A stretch of 64,000 nt of DNA from Deinandra increscens subsp. villosa (taxonomy: Eukaryota; Streptophyta; Magnoliopsida; Asterales; Asteraceae): the NCBI GenBank assembly GCA_039602395.1, contig JBCNJP010000008.1, positions 23,949,817 through 24,013,816 on the forward strand. The letters run 5' to 3'. The notes beneath the pieces are model-generated. The model saw only the letters and a list, made by a program, of their open reading frames with translations. It was not told the DNA's origin and ran no database searches. This document shows positions 21,153 through 32,064 of the stretch, piece after piece. The translations under genes were made by a program, and so were the position numbers. The first letter of the stretch is position 1, and every line of letters starts with the position of its first letter.

Positions 21153-23843
21153 TGTAACACCCCAACCGATGGCGGAAACATCGAGGTGTCACGAAAAGAG
21201 TATAGAAGCACAAGGATATAAAAAGGAAATCATATTTTATTATTAACTCAAAGCTTAACGTCTATTACAAGGCATTGAAGACTTAAATGTTACATATGTC
21301 CTAACTAGATCTTCAAGCTTCTAGCTTCACTACAGCCTGATATACAATACCTGAAAAACACGCAAAAGGGTCAACTACATACATAGTTGGTGAGTCATAG
21401 TTTTTAATAGTAATAATTTATTGGAACGTTTGATAAATGACATTTAATATGGGTTGGCAAAGTCATACATGTTAAATAAATAACACAATAATTAACACGA
21501 AACTCGCAATTAACACAAATCACACAACTAGCTTGAATTCACAAAAAAACTTGAATGATTGTCCGCGTGTTCGATTCCTCTCAAAGGAAATCTCAGCGTT
21601 GGGACGACGTTCAGTTTCTCGCAAGAGCCTCAGCGTCATCAATGTTCAGCTCTTCACGATAACCTCACGTGTGAAACGTTCAGTTCCTTGCAAGAGCCTC
21701 AGCGTCATCAATGTTCAGCTCTTCGCAAGAACCTCACGTTTAATGCTCCGGAGCCTTAAGCATAAAGATTCATGATTGCATACAACGATGAGCACGAAAA
21801 GAATACTTTCACACAACATAGCGTAAATGCACACATATACATCTATTTAACAACGCTTGACTTTGCATATTAATAAATAATGATTAACGTTTCACAATAA
21901 TACGCAATCTAAAATAGATGGTATGTTTAAGAATAAAATGATAACAATAAGGTTTGTGCGTGTTTTCCACCCCGAAATGGTTTAGAAAAATTAAGGTAAA
22001 AGGGGGCTATGAACTCACCTTAGATTGCCTGACTACTAGCTTGATGTAACAAGAATGATTCAGGTATGAAGATGTCCTAAAACGAGTAACGAGTTGATTA
22101 ACCGATAGTCACGAGGTTGAGTAAAGTATTTCTAGACATCTAGGGTTTTGATGGGTCCGTTGAGTTGAGGAAGACGGATTTGAATTGATTTAGATTTTTA
22201 ACAAACAGACGTTGATTTGATTTAAGAATTATATTAAATAATCAAGGTATTAAAATTTCAGAACGAGTCGGATATATGAAATATCATATATTGAGAAAAC
22301 GTTTTAGAGAATTTGTAGAAAATAAAAAAATAAAAAAATAAAAAAAATGAGTTAATGATTAGAAAAAAAAAGTGATGTTTCAAACTCATGGGTTATCAAT
22401 TCTTTTTTGTTTTTAATGAAAATTTATAAAGATGTGTATCACCAGTCAAGCTCATATAAATACAAAAGCTATTGGAGTGTAACTTGTATACTTTAAAGAA
22501 TTTAAGAAAAATAAATGATGGTTATTTATATATATATTTGTTTTGTTTCAAAATGTGACAAAATGATTAAATCAATTTTTATAAGGTTTGTTTTTGTTTT
22601 GGATTCTAAGTAAAATGAGAATAGAATATCATTATTTTTTTTTTTTTTTTTTTTTTTATAAACGTAAAAATGAAGATTCCTATTATATATATATTTTAGT
22701 TTAGTTACTTGTGATTTTCTCAAAATAATAATAATAAGTAAGCTACTATGTGAAAATAAGCAGTTAAAAGAACAAAAACGGAGAAAAGGGGGCTGGCAAG
22801 TTTAGAACTTGCGACCACCAATTTGGCAAAGGGTAAAGGGACCAACTGCTCTATCCATTTGTTTGTAACTATTTTAGGAAATTAACGAATATAATGTATA
22901 CGAATCTGGTCATCTTCTTCCTCATGAATCTCATACGAAACCCTAGTTCTTAGAATCCAGAACTGATCATCTAAACGTGTATGAATGCGAAAATAAACAT
23001 AGGGCTTTTACTCAAAGTGGATGAAAAAAAGAGCAATGGTGTATAAAACTCACCTAAAACGAGTCGGAGAAACGGATTTCGAAGCTTCGCCGGAGCAAAA
23101 ACGGCGACGCGAAACAAGAGCACCAAAGAGATGATTTTCGAAGTTTTTCGGATGTGGGAATAACTGGGAATGATTGTGGAACGATTTATAGGGCCGAAAA
23201 CACGATGAATACAATTAAATTCGGATTTTAATTTCCAAATTGCTCCAACGTTCAAGTCTTAAAAGTCTATTATAACGTGATTAAAAGTGCGTTTTGAGCT
23301 CATTATGATGATTGAATGAAGGTTTAAGACATTTTATGACTCGATATTTACAAAAACGGACGTTTAAATTGGGTTTTTGGACGTCTCCGGCAATGAAGGG
23401 AGGTCGCCGGCGGCGACTCGCCGGAAAAACGGGAGTGGAGGCGAGTGCTGCAATTCAGTTTTTTTTTTTCTTTTTTTTTTCTATAAATAAACCTTTAAAT
23501 CTAGTTATTCATTAATATCTTTCCTTTAAATACATTTTTTTTTTTTTATAATCATTTAAAACCAATTAAGCAGTAAAAGAAAGAAAAAAAAAAACTATTT
23601 AATTTGACATATATTTGTATATATACGCATATATACATTAAATTTGACATATATTTGTATCATTTTGTCATCTTTTAAAAGTATCATAAATTATATATAT
23701 GAGTAGTAATAAATTTGCATAAAGTATTAAATTTAAACACACTAATGATGTTTCAAAAAAATAAAAATAAATAAATAAATGAATAATGGAATAAGTAATT
23801 AATTAAATAATAATTCAAAACTTTAAAATTTACGATTGTTACA
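21153..23843 (-). repeat. LTR C of the gag-only array (5'-most in element orientation)
   Basis: It is 2691 bp, running TGTAACACC to TGTTACA. It lacks about 5 bp near 23346 that A and B keep, and has a poly-T run near 22636. It is followed at once by E2 LTR sequence (ATAGTTTAGG), which also occurs at 9612 on the far side of the array. Confidence 0.92.
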
Positions 23844-26800
23844 ATAGTTTAGGAGACTTGTCCATCCATCCATCCACCAACTCTCTTATAAACACACAAG
23901 CCTCATTGTCTCCCTCTCCCTCAAACTCATGACCGGCTCTCCCTCTCACTCTCCCCTCTCCTTCTTTTTCCGGCCAGCCACCACCTTCACCATTTCTTGC
24001 CACCACCATTCCCAGCCACCACCACGAACCACCTTCCCACCCCTTCTCCTTCTTTCTCTCGGTGAGAAACCCAACACCACCATCACCTTTATCCTCCACC
24101 ACCTTTCCCCCTCTTCTCCTTCCTTCCGTGAACAACCAACCATCACCACCATCAACCACCGCTATCACCCACAGCCCTTACCACTTCCGCTGCTGCACAG
24201 CAGCCGTGAAACAGCCGTGAAACACCCGCAAATCACACCACCACAACCGCTAGCTGCTGCATATGCTGTTGCCGAGAGCCGTCACTGTGCTGCTGCTGTG
24301 AGCTGCTGCAACTGCTGCTGTTGCAGGAACAGTTCCTGCTACCACTGTTGTTCACTGCCGTGAACCACCACACCCAACCGCCACCTTTCCCTCCTCTCCT
24401 TGTGAGTCTTTTGAACCATCATTTCTAGTGTTTAATACACTTGAAACCAACCCCAAATGATCCCAAGTCTTGACAATCTAACCATTTAAAAATCTTAAGT
24501 TTTTCTAATGATCTTGATCATCTTACAAGTTTCTAACACAATGTTTTGTTGTTGATTTAAAACAAAAACCTATGGTTCCTTTAACTAACTTAATGTGTTG
24601 GTTTAATCATCTAGTGATTCCATGTTGATTACTATATTTTGCATGGTTAGATGGATTAAAAACATTGTTGCTAGTATGTTATGGTGACTAGAAATGTCAT
24701 TTGGTTATGTTGGTGGATTATCATGATTTAAAGTGTTCTAAATTGCTAGAATTGTTAGTTATGATTTATGTTGTTAATCATCAAATATATACAGACTAAT
24801 GTATTGCTAATGACAAATATTCATGGACTAAATAATGTGTTTAGTGACACATTTGGACTAGTTGGACATTAGGATGATTATATAAAAATGTTGGACATAA
24901 AATGATAACATAAAACCATTTAAAATGAATTTTATGGGTAAATATAAAAACTAGTGATTTTATAAATTACTTGGATATTAAAACTATAAAAATCTCATCA
25001 TGAAACTTAACTTGTATAAAATGATCACATTTTATAAAAATATAATTTCTAAAATAGAAGATCTTAAAAGACTTGTTTAGATTTTTTAAAAGAAATAAAA
25101 TGGATAAAAGGTATATAGATATATTTTATGTTAAAAAATGATAAGATATCATATTTTTGAACAATTGACAAAAAGTATAAAACTTTGGATTTTATACAAA
25201 ATTGGAAATATTTTATGTTGGTAAATAATCCTATAAAAAGTCTTTAAATTTAAAACCTTAGGTTTATCTAATAAATAAAGTTATTTAAAAATTATTTTAT
25301 AAAAATAAAATCAAAACTTATAAAAATTATGAAAAACAAATTTTAAACATTTTTTATTATTTTTAAAAGAATCAAAATAATCAAAACGTTTTAACCGGGT
25401 CAAACGTTTTATTTTAAACGTTTGAACTTGAAACGAAATCTTTAAAACTATTTAAAACGTCTTACGACGTACGAATTGTAAATAATTATTTTCGACAAAT
25501 AATTATCCTTATGAATTTTAAAAACCCTAAATTGAGTTAAACTCATTTTGGTTTGATAGTATAATTATTTTAACAATAGTTCTATTTATATTAACTTAAA
25601 ACCCTAAATTTTCATAACATAAGTTTAAATATTAAATTAACCTTTAATATTTACCTACTTGTGTTTAATCATTTAATCTCTAACTTGTAATAATTTAATA
25701 AAGTTATTTCGACAAGTTAGAATAATTATTTCATAATAATTGTGAACCCTAGTTATATATATTATAACTTAACTCGATTAATTATTCGATCGATCGAGCG
25801 AAACTTAAAAAATAATAATAAATATTATTATTTAAAATAATATTCAAGACTTGATTGAACTGATCTTCATGATACGTTATCGCACGTTCATTCCTTGTAT
25901 TTATTTACATTAAATGCCTTTATACGTGAACGTTTGCATTTACTGAATTTAAACTGATTAACTAACGGGTTTTCAAAACGCTACAAACGGGATTATACGT
26001 CAAGACTTGACCGGTATCATTTGGGTAACGTTCATTACACAAATGATTAATTGGACCCTTATGCATGTTGTCTTATGTTTTATTAGGAATTTACATGCTA
26101 GTTGCCACTCGGCAATCCATCATTACCACTGAATCAAGTGAGTTTCACGACCCCTTTTCTTTACAACTGTTTACACTTATGGGGGAGAAATCATGAACTG
26201 CTCAAATGTTTTAACTTAATGTTATTGTCTAATGTTAGCCGTATGACTATCTATTCTCTTACTGATTGCCCACAACTGGTACATTATCGTTATAAACGTT
26301 AGTACAACTGAATCCCACCATTAGTTGATTTCAATTAGTTCTGCTCGAAACGATAACTAGTGAATAGATCTATTTGGGTTGACAACCCTGTCCTGATTGG
26401 TAGCTCCAGTTCTGACTTCCGGATATTGTCTTGGGGTACACGTCAGTTATTCTGCTCTTGTAGGTATCTCTCGGGCGAGGATACCATGGGTGGGTAAACC
26501 GTTAGTATTTGAAATCGAGGTTCAGGTGAGATCATACAACTACAACTGTAAGCCAACGTAACATTTAGCTTCCCGAAACTGTTTTACAGTCTTACTATCG
26601 ATTTATAAACCTGTGAACCTCACCAACTTTATGTTGATCTTTTAAACTCATGATTTCTCAGGTAAATAAGCTGATCATGGAAGCCGTGCAAATGGGACTT
26701 CGCCTTTAATTTCGGACCTGCTTCATTGGATTCCTAGTCCCTATCTATTCTAAATAACTACTTTATGTTTTCAATAATGAAACTTGACTTTTAAAGTTCA

Positions 26801-26952
26801 AATGTAAGACAATATCGTTTACCACTCTTTCCGCTGCAACAATTATTGATATTATGTTTTAATTAACGTTTGAATTTAGTAGTAGTTGTTCTGTATATCT
26901 CTGACTATAATTCCATCTCGCTCACACCCAATCATTTGTCTGGGGTGTGACA
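23844..26952 (+). repeat. E2 5' LTR, right piece
   Basis: It matches about 48475-51606 of the 3' LTR. Its first 498 bp repeat 9612-10109 with roughly five substitutions (for example GAGAAACC versus GAGCAACC). The remainder is AT-rich and non-coding, and ends …CATTTGTCTGGGGTGTGACA at 26952. Small frames here show no conserved domain. Confidence 0.88.
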
Positions 26953-27196
26953 GATTTCTATCAGAGCCGCATTTATAGCGAACCAGGTTAAACACTTCAA
27001 CCAAAACCAAACCTGGAATATGACCGGCTCCGAAGCTTCCGTTTGCACGCAAGGCCGTTTCCTTACTTTATTGATTATGATTAACTTATGCTTTATATAT
27101 ACATGAGTTATTATTTTTGTTATGCATTTATATCTTTGTTTTAAATGCTATTATCATGGTACTAACTTTGTTCTCTGATGGAATATTATTGCAGTG
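26953..27196 (+). other. E2 primer site and leader
   Basis: Directly after the LTR is GATTTCTATCAGAGCCGC, a one- or two-base variant of the TTGGTATCAGAGCC initiator-tRNA primer site. The leader shares GTTTGCACGCAAGGCC with the E3 leader, and both end in GCAG-TG-ATG. That resembles a 3' splice site just before ORF0, so a leader intron is possible. Confidence 0.7.
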
Positions 27197-28150
27197 ATGA
27201 CTTCCTCTTTGGAAGAGGTTATCTGCATTCCCAATTCTAGTGGAGATGAGCAAGTGGTGCCCGATTACACTCCTATGCCGGAAGACCATGTGCCTTCCAG
27301 CCCTGAGGCTAAGATACCCACCGTCGGTACTGTCCGACTATCGTCCATACCCTCGAGCTTCCTAAGGCCCCTTCAACCAAGGGTCTCAAACGGCTCTTCT
27401 AACCACCCCTCGCCCACCGCTATTGCTAGCGGTGCGGCCGCAGCTGCTGTTGCCACTGCTGTCGGTGCCGCACGCACCATGGACCCCTTTGCTCACAGGG
27501 AGCGTTATGTACACACCTACCGACCCTTTCGAGGTGCCGGTAGGCGAGGGTTCACCCCCGGGAGGGGATCTAGCCCTTCCCGGCGCAGGGCAGCTGAGGG
27601 CCCTGCAGACGAGCCTATGCCCAAGCGACAATGAGCGTCTGATCACCCTTACCTTGCCTGGATCCCGGGGCAGCTGGCCGATTGGAGGACTCAAGAGGGA
27701 GTGCCTAGCTTGTATGAGTCAGGTGAGTCCTCTACCAGGGATGGCGCCTTCGGCCACCCTAGGCCAGGATACTCCATCCTCACAGGAGAGCTGATCGCGG
27801 ACACTGTTCCGCTACTCGTGGCACGTGTTCGTCGCCACGAGCAGGGTCTCGCCGTCCTAGACAACGAGATCTCTAGGCTCCCCACTCGGGCTGAATTCAC
27901 TATGTTAGTGGCCTGCGTAGTTGAGCTAGAGCGCCGCCAGGTCGCTTCCCAGGGATCCATGGAGTCCCTACACGCTCACATGAGCAATGTGTGCATGGTC
28001 AACTTTGCTCTGGTATTGGCCAACGAATCCTTCCAAGCCCGGCTTGCCGTCTTGGAAGAATTCGCGGGGCGAGTGTTCACCTTTTTGGACCTTACCTCCA
28101 GGATCACTACCTCACTGACCCGACCCCCTGGACCACCACCACCACTTTAG
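27197..28150 (+). pseudogene. ORF0 of E2, conserved extra ORF between primer site and gag (about 317 aa)
   Basis: The ATG at 27197 starts a single frame that runs to TAG 28148 with only one internal stop, TGA at 27632, where E3 has an Arg codon. N-terminal 60 residues are acidic and Pro/Ser-rich (ICIPNSSGDE, YTPMPEDHVP). The middle is Arg/Gly-rich (RGAGRRGFTPGRG). The C-terminal 130 residues have heptad-like Leu/Val spacing (ISRLPTRAEF, GSMESLHAH, LAVLEEFAGR) and end in a proline run. The length matches E3 (312 aa). I do not recognise a known family. It is not a standard gag or pol domain. A capsid accessory, RNA-binding or silencing-related role would be guesswork. The frame and motifs are kept while DNA diverges, which supports a real coding past. 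Confidence 0.75.
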
Positions 28151-28575
28151 GTGACTTACCTAATATCTAGGCTTTTGACCCACTGTTTTAGCGATGAAAC
28201 ATATTGATATATTTTGTAGTGATGAATTATGGGACTGCGTGCCCAAGACACTTAACAACTTGTTCTCTTTTGATATTGTATGTTTTATCGGATAATATGG
28301 TGGAATGTAATGGTAGCATGTTTATGTTTATGACGTGTTGTTTATGTTTGCCATGTTTATGATTACTGTTATTTCTATTATTATCGTTATGTCGTGATTT
28401 TTCACTCGCGAACCATACTCCTTGCTATTTCATGTTTCTTGGTTGTGCTTGCACGTGTTATATCATGGTACTGTAGATGTATGTTGTGGCTGTTATTCTC
28501 GCGCATGTAATAACCCCACTTACATATGATCTAAACCTTTCCTTTATGTTGCCATTTATAACTTAAAGCGAAAAC
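28151..28575 (+). other. spacer between ORF0 and gag of E2
   Basis: Non-coding, and matches 370-767 of E1 in order of landmarks, ending AACTTAAAGCGAAAAC before the gag ATG. A second promoter, an intron or an internal initiation element could lie here; the sequence does not decide between them. Confidence 0.55.
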
Positions 28576-29762
28576 ATGCCACCGAGACGTCGAGCCACCA
28601 GAAACATTTCACCTCCTCCGGCCATGAGTGCTGCTGATATCGAGGAGATGATTGCTCAACGCGTTGCAGAAACTGTTGTTGCTGCTACCCAACGTCACGC
28701 TGACGCTGGAGCACGCGGTAAGAACGAATTAACCAATGTTTAAAAACAGTAGACTACAATTTCGCAAAATTGTGATCAACGTTTTCACTTAACATTGCAG
28801 GACCTCGTGAATGTTCTTACAAGGACTTCATGAATTGCAAAGCCACTCACTTTAAGGGTTCTGAAGGCACTGTTGGTCTAATCGCTAGTTTATAAAGATG
28901 GAGCCAGTCTTCCGTATTAGCAACTGCCCTGAACAGTACACGGTGAAGTATTCCACCTGCACATTTACTTATAGTGCACTAACTTGGTGGAATTCCCATG
29001 CTGATGCTATGAGAAATGACTTGGCCTATGAAATGTCATGGGATAAACTCAAACAACTGCTGTGCGATGAGTACTGTCCGAGGGAGGAACTGCAGAAACT
29101 TGAATCTGAATTCTAGAATCTGTCCATGAATGGAGCTGACATTGCTGGATACACTAAGAGGTTCCGTGAGCTTGCTCACCTCTGTCCTACAATGATCACT
29201 CCACCGTATAAGAAGATCGAACGCTACATCTGGGGACTTGCACCACACATTCAGAGAAATGTCCTTTCCTCGAACCCTCAGACCTTTCAGGATGCTGTGC
29301 GTATGGCACACAACCTCATTTACCAAGCTAATCGTCAAGGTGTAAACTTTGGCAAAAAAGCGTCCGAGAACAAGCCCTCTGATGTTAGTGCCACTCCATC
29401 ATCAAGCAAGAAACCTGATAACAAGAGGAAGCGTCCGTTCTGGAAGAATCACGATGATAAGAATCCTGAGAAAGCCCCAGTTAAGGAAACCGCACCGGCG
29501 AAGGTCTATGCCGCCACTGCTCCTTCATATCCTGTCCGCAAAACTGGTTACACCAGTACTGCTCCCCTGTGCTCCAAATGCAACCTTCACCACACTCTGG
29601 ATTGTGGTAATGTCTACTATAACATCTGCAAGGTTAAGGGACATGTAGCACGCGACTGCCCAAAGCGCTTGCTACAGTTGTGGGGCTACTAGGCACTACA
29701 AGAATGAATGCCCGAAGGCGAAGAATCAAGATGCTAATCAGGCTAGGGGAAGAGCCTTCGTG
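28576..29762 (+). pseudogene. gag: gag of E2 (two exons, broken)
   Basis: Exon 1 (28576-28717, 47 codons plus one base) is open: MPPRRRATRNISPPPAM… and ends GARG. Exon 2 starts at 28801 (PRECSYKDFMNCK). The capsid-like domain (FRISNCPEQY, ALTWWN, GYTKRFRELAHLCP) and the knuckle region (CNLHHTLDCGN, then CKVKGHVARDC with the first Cys changed to Tyr in its motif) follow. Breaks: 1-nt loss with TGG-to-TAG near 28880-28890, TGG-to-TAG at 29114, 1-nt loss near 29668. The same order and spacing as E1. Confidence 0.87.
28718..28800 (+). other. predicted phase-1 intron in E2 gag (83 nt)
   Basis: Donor GTAAGAAC, acceptor ACATTGCAG. Splicing joins CGC-G to GA-CCT and keeps the frame; without splicing an in-frame TAA follows at once (28741). 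Size and AT content suit a short plant intron. Confidence 0.78.
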
Positions 29763-30424
29763 ATTAATGCCGGAGACGCCCGCCGTGACCCCAACACGGT
29801 GATGGGTACGTTTCTACTAAATAACCATTATGCTTCTGTTTTATTCGATACAGGTGCCAATAGAAGCTTTGTGTCTACTGATTTTAGTCAATTGCTTGAA
29901 ATCACCCCTGTTGCCTTAGACACTAAGTTCACAGTAGAATTAGCGAATGGTGATTTGATAGAAACCGGAATTATCTACCCGCCCATAGAAGCTTTGTGTC
30001 TCCGACCATTCTTTCTGTATCGACTTGATGCCTGTTGATTTAGGTAGCTTTAATGTAGTCATTGGAATGGATTGGTTAGCAAAGAATCATGCGGAAATTG
30101 TGTGTCATGAGAAGATGGTTAGAGTGCCATTAGCAGATGGTAACACTCTGAACGTACAAGGCGAGAAGAGTGGAACCAAACTAAATATCATATCATGTAT
30201 GAAGGCACGAAATTTCCTCCGCAAAGGATGTCATGCCATTTTAGCTCATGTCACTGAGAAGAAACCGAAGGAGAAGCGTATAGAAGACGTTCCTGTTGTC
30301 TGCGAATACCCAGAAGTCTTTCCAGAAAACTTGCCAGGCCTACCTCCAACACGACAGGTTGAGTTTCGCATCGACTTAACACCCGAAGCCGCCCCCGTTG
30401 CTATGTCCCCTTACCGACTGGCAC
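29760..30424 (+). pseudogene. pol: protease and RT linker of E2
   Basis: The aspartic protease active site reads FDTGANRSF, preceded by TGTFLLNNHYASV. A scrambled stretch near 29977-30030 breaks the frame. It resumes with PVDLGSFNVVIGMDWL and runs on through the linker (MKARNFLRKGC, EYPEVFPENLPGLPP) to SPYRLA, where the Athila element interrupts it at 30424. The coding continues at 44764. Pepsin-type proteases act as dimers to mature gag-pol. Confidence 0.85.
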
Positions 30425-32064
30425 TGATGTGCTCGGAACGTACCTAAAAATAACTATTAAATCCTAGACCTACCTAGACCCAGGCACACCTAAATTTTAC
30501 CAAAACTACCTAAAACTGAACCGAACCCTAAGGTAGTGAACCTGTCGGATTATAGTAAAGCTAAGGTAAGACCGGATATCGAACCTAGGATACTACGGAA
30601 ACAAGAATTAACCTAGACCTAAGGAATTGGAAATACTGAGTAATTGAATTTGGGTTTTTGGTTTTTAGGAATTAAATTAACTATTTAACTAAACAACTCA
30701 ACTAGCAAACGGACAACAAGCAACCTAAGGACAACCTTCAGAAACAGAGAAAGATACCACCTAGACTCAGAATCCTAATCACTACTGACAACTTCACTCG
30801 GTCATGACTAATCTGATGGTGGCTAGTTCACCTTTTAAGTTCTTCCTAGCTAACAATCCTAATGCTCGAACAGGAGTTCACCTTATGGGTACATCCAACC
30901 TCAACTAAAACTAACCACCCTCGAAACAATCTAAGGCACCCTAGGCTAGCAGGAGCTACCACTAATTACTATGACTGACAAGGATTAGCAAGTTACCTAA
31001 TATCCTAGGGCATCCCTCTCCCGATGACGATGTGATCCTATTCCACTAAGTAACCCGACTACCCAACCTAACTATCACCTTCCGGCTTGTCTAATTAGGG
31101 CAGCAAATTTCAATCAAATAAACAATTATTAACCAACACAATAGTTCAATACGTCTCCTAAACCACTCTATTGCAACCAACCCTAAAGCTAGCTACTTTA
31201 GACTACTTACCTAGACCGAAAGACATTCGAATGTAAAAAGTGCATCAATCAACAATTCTAAATCCGATCAACAATACACATACGCATACATTCATAGCAA
31301 AAAGAGATATTTAATAGAAAAGCACATCAATCAATCAATCATGAACCGAATAAAATCATCAATAGAGAAAATTCATCATAAAGAGTCTAGGTGGCTCTAA
31401 AAGTCTAGCCAACAATCATGGTAAAAACAGAAATCATAATAAAGTTTAAGTCTTTAAGCCCTAACTTGATCAAGTCTAGAAATTTGATAAGAGCAAAGAA
31501 GAGATCGATGAACCGGTTATTGATTTGGAGTAAAATTTTGATCCACCGATGATTCCCCCTTGATTCCTAGCCTTCTCTCTTGTCAGAATCGCCTCTTGGA
31601 ACCTCTGGATTCGTCTGCAAGTCGTGATATCTCGAATGCTAATCCTAAAGACGAATTTATATCGATTAAGTAATTTTTACAGATTTTAGACTTCCTCGCA
31701 TATCGCTTAGATAGAAGAAACTCCCAGGCGATACGCCTACAGCCTGCTACACGATAAAATAGTCGGGCTTCGCCGCCTTTGACTTTCACTTGTACGCGTA
31801 TCGCTTACAACCTACACAGGACTAGGCGATACGCCTAGTCCATCATTTCCAGCACTTCTTTATTCCTTTTTCACATTAAATCTTGTCCGCTTCTCGCGTG
31901 GCCTCGGGAATTCATCATACTCCTGCAAAACTTATAAGAACATAAATAAAAGACTCAAGGACCCAACCTTTATAAAAACAATTAAAACTAATACAGACCA
32001 ACGCAAATCGACTCGAATGAGCATATAAAAGACATCGGAAATGAGATATGTTTGCAACACATCA
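30425..32064 (-). repeat. Athila 3' LTR (left)
   Basis: It is 1640 bp. It holds two copies of AGGCGATACGCCT (31726-31738 and 31824-31836), the second inside the near-palindrome ACTAGGCGATACGCCTAGT, plus a facing GCGTATCGC at about 31796. No supported coding frame. Confidence 0.9.

Larger units (their letters stand above)
10110..23843 (-). mobile_element. tandem array of a gag-only LTR retroelement: LTR-int-LTR-int-LTR
   Basis: Three LTRs (10110-12801, 15626-18328, 21153-23843) alternate with two internal regions of 2824 bp each. Orientation is minus: the primer site lies beside the left edge of LTR B and of LTR C, and the purine tract beside the right edge of LTR A and of LTR B. Only gag is encoded; no protease, RT or integrase exists. 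The form matches the non-autonomous class described in plants as TR-GAG. The outer flanks (CTGCT left, ATAGT right) do not form a target duplication, so the array is a recombination product and not one insertion. Confidence 0.9.

Noticed and set aside
31583..31789. 68-residue minus-strand frame in the Athila LTR.
   Set aside because: Not kept in the right LTR; no domain.
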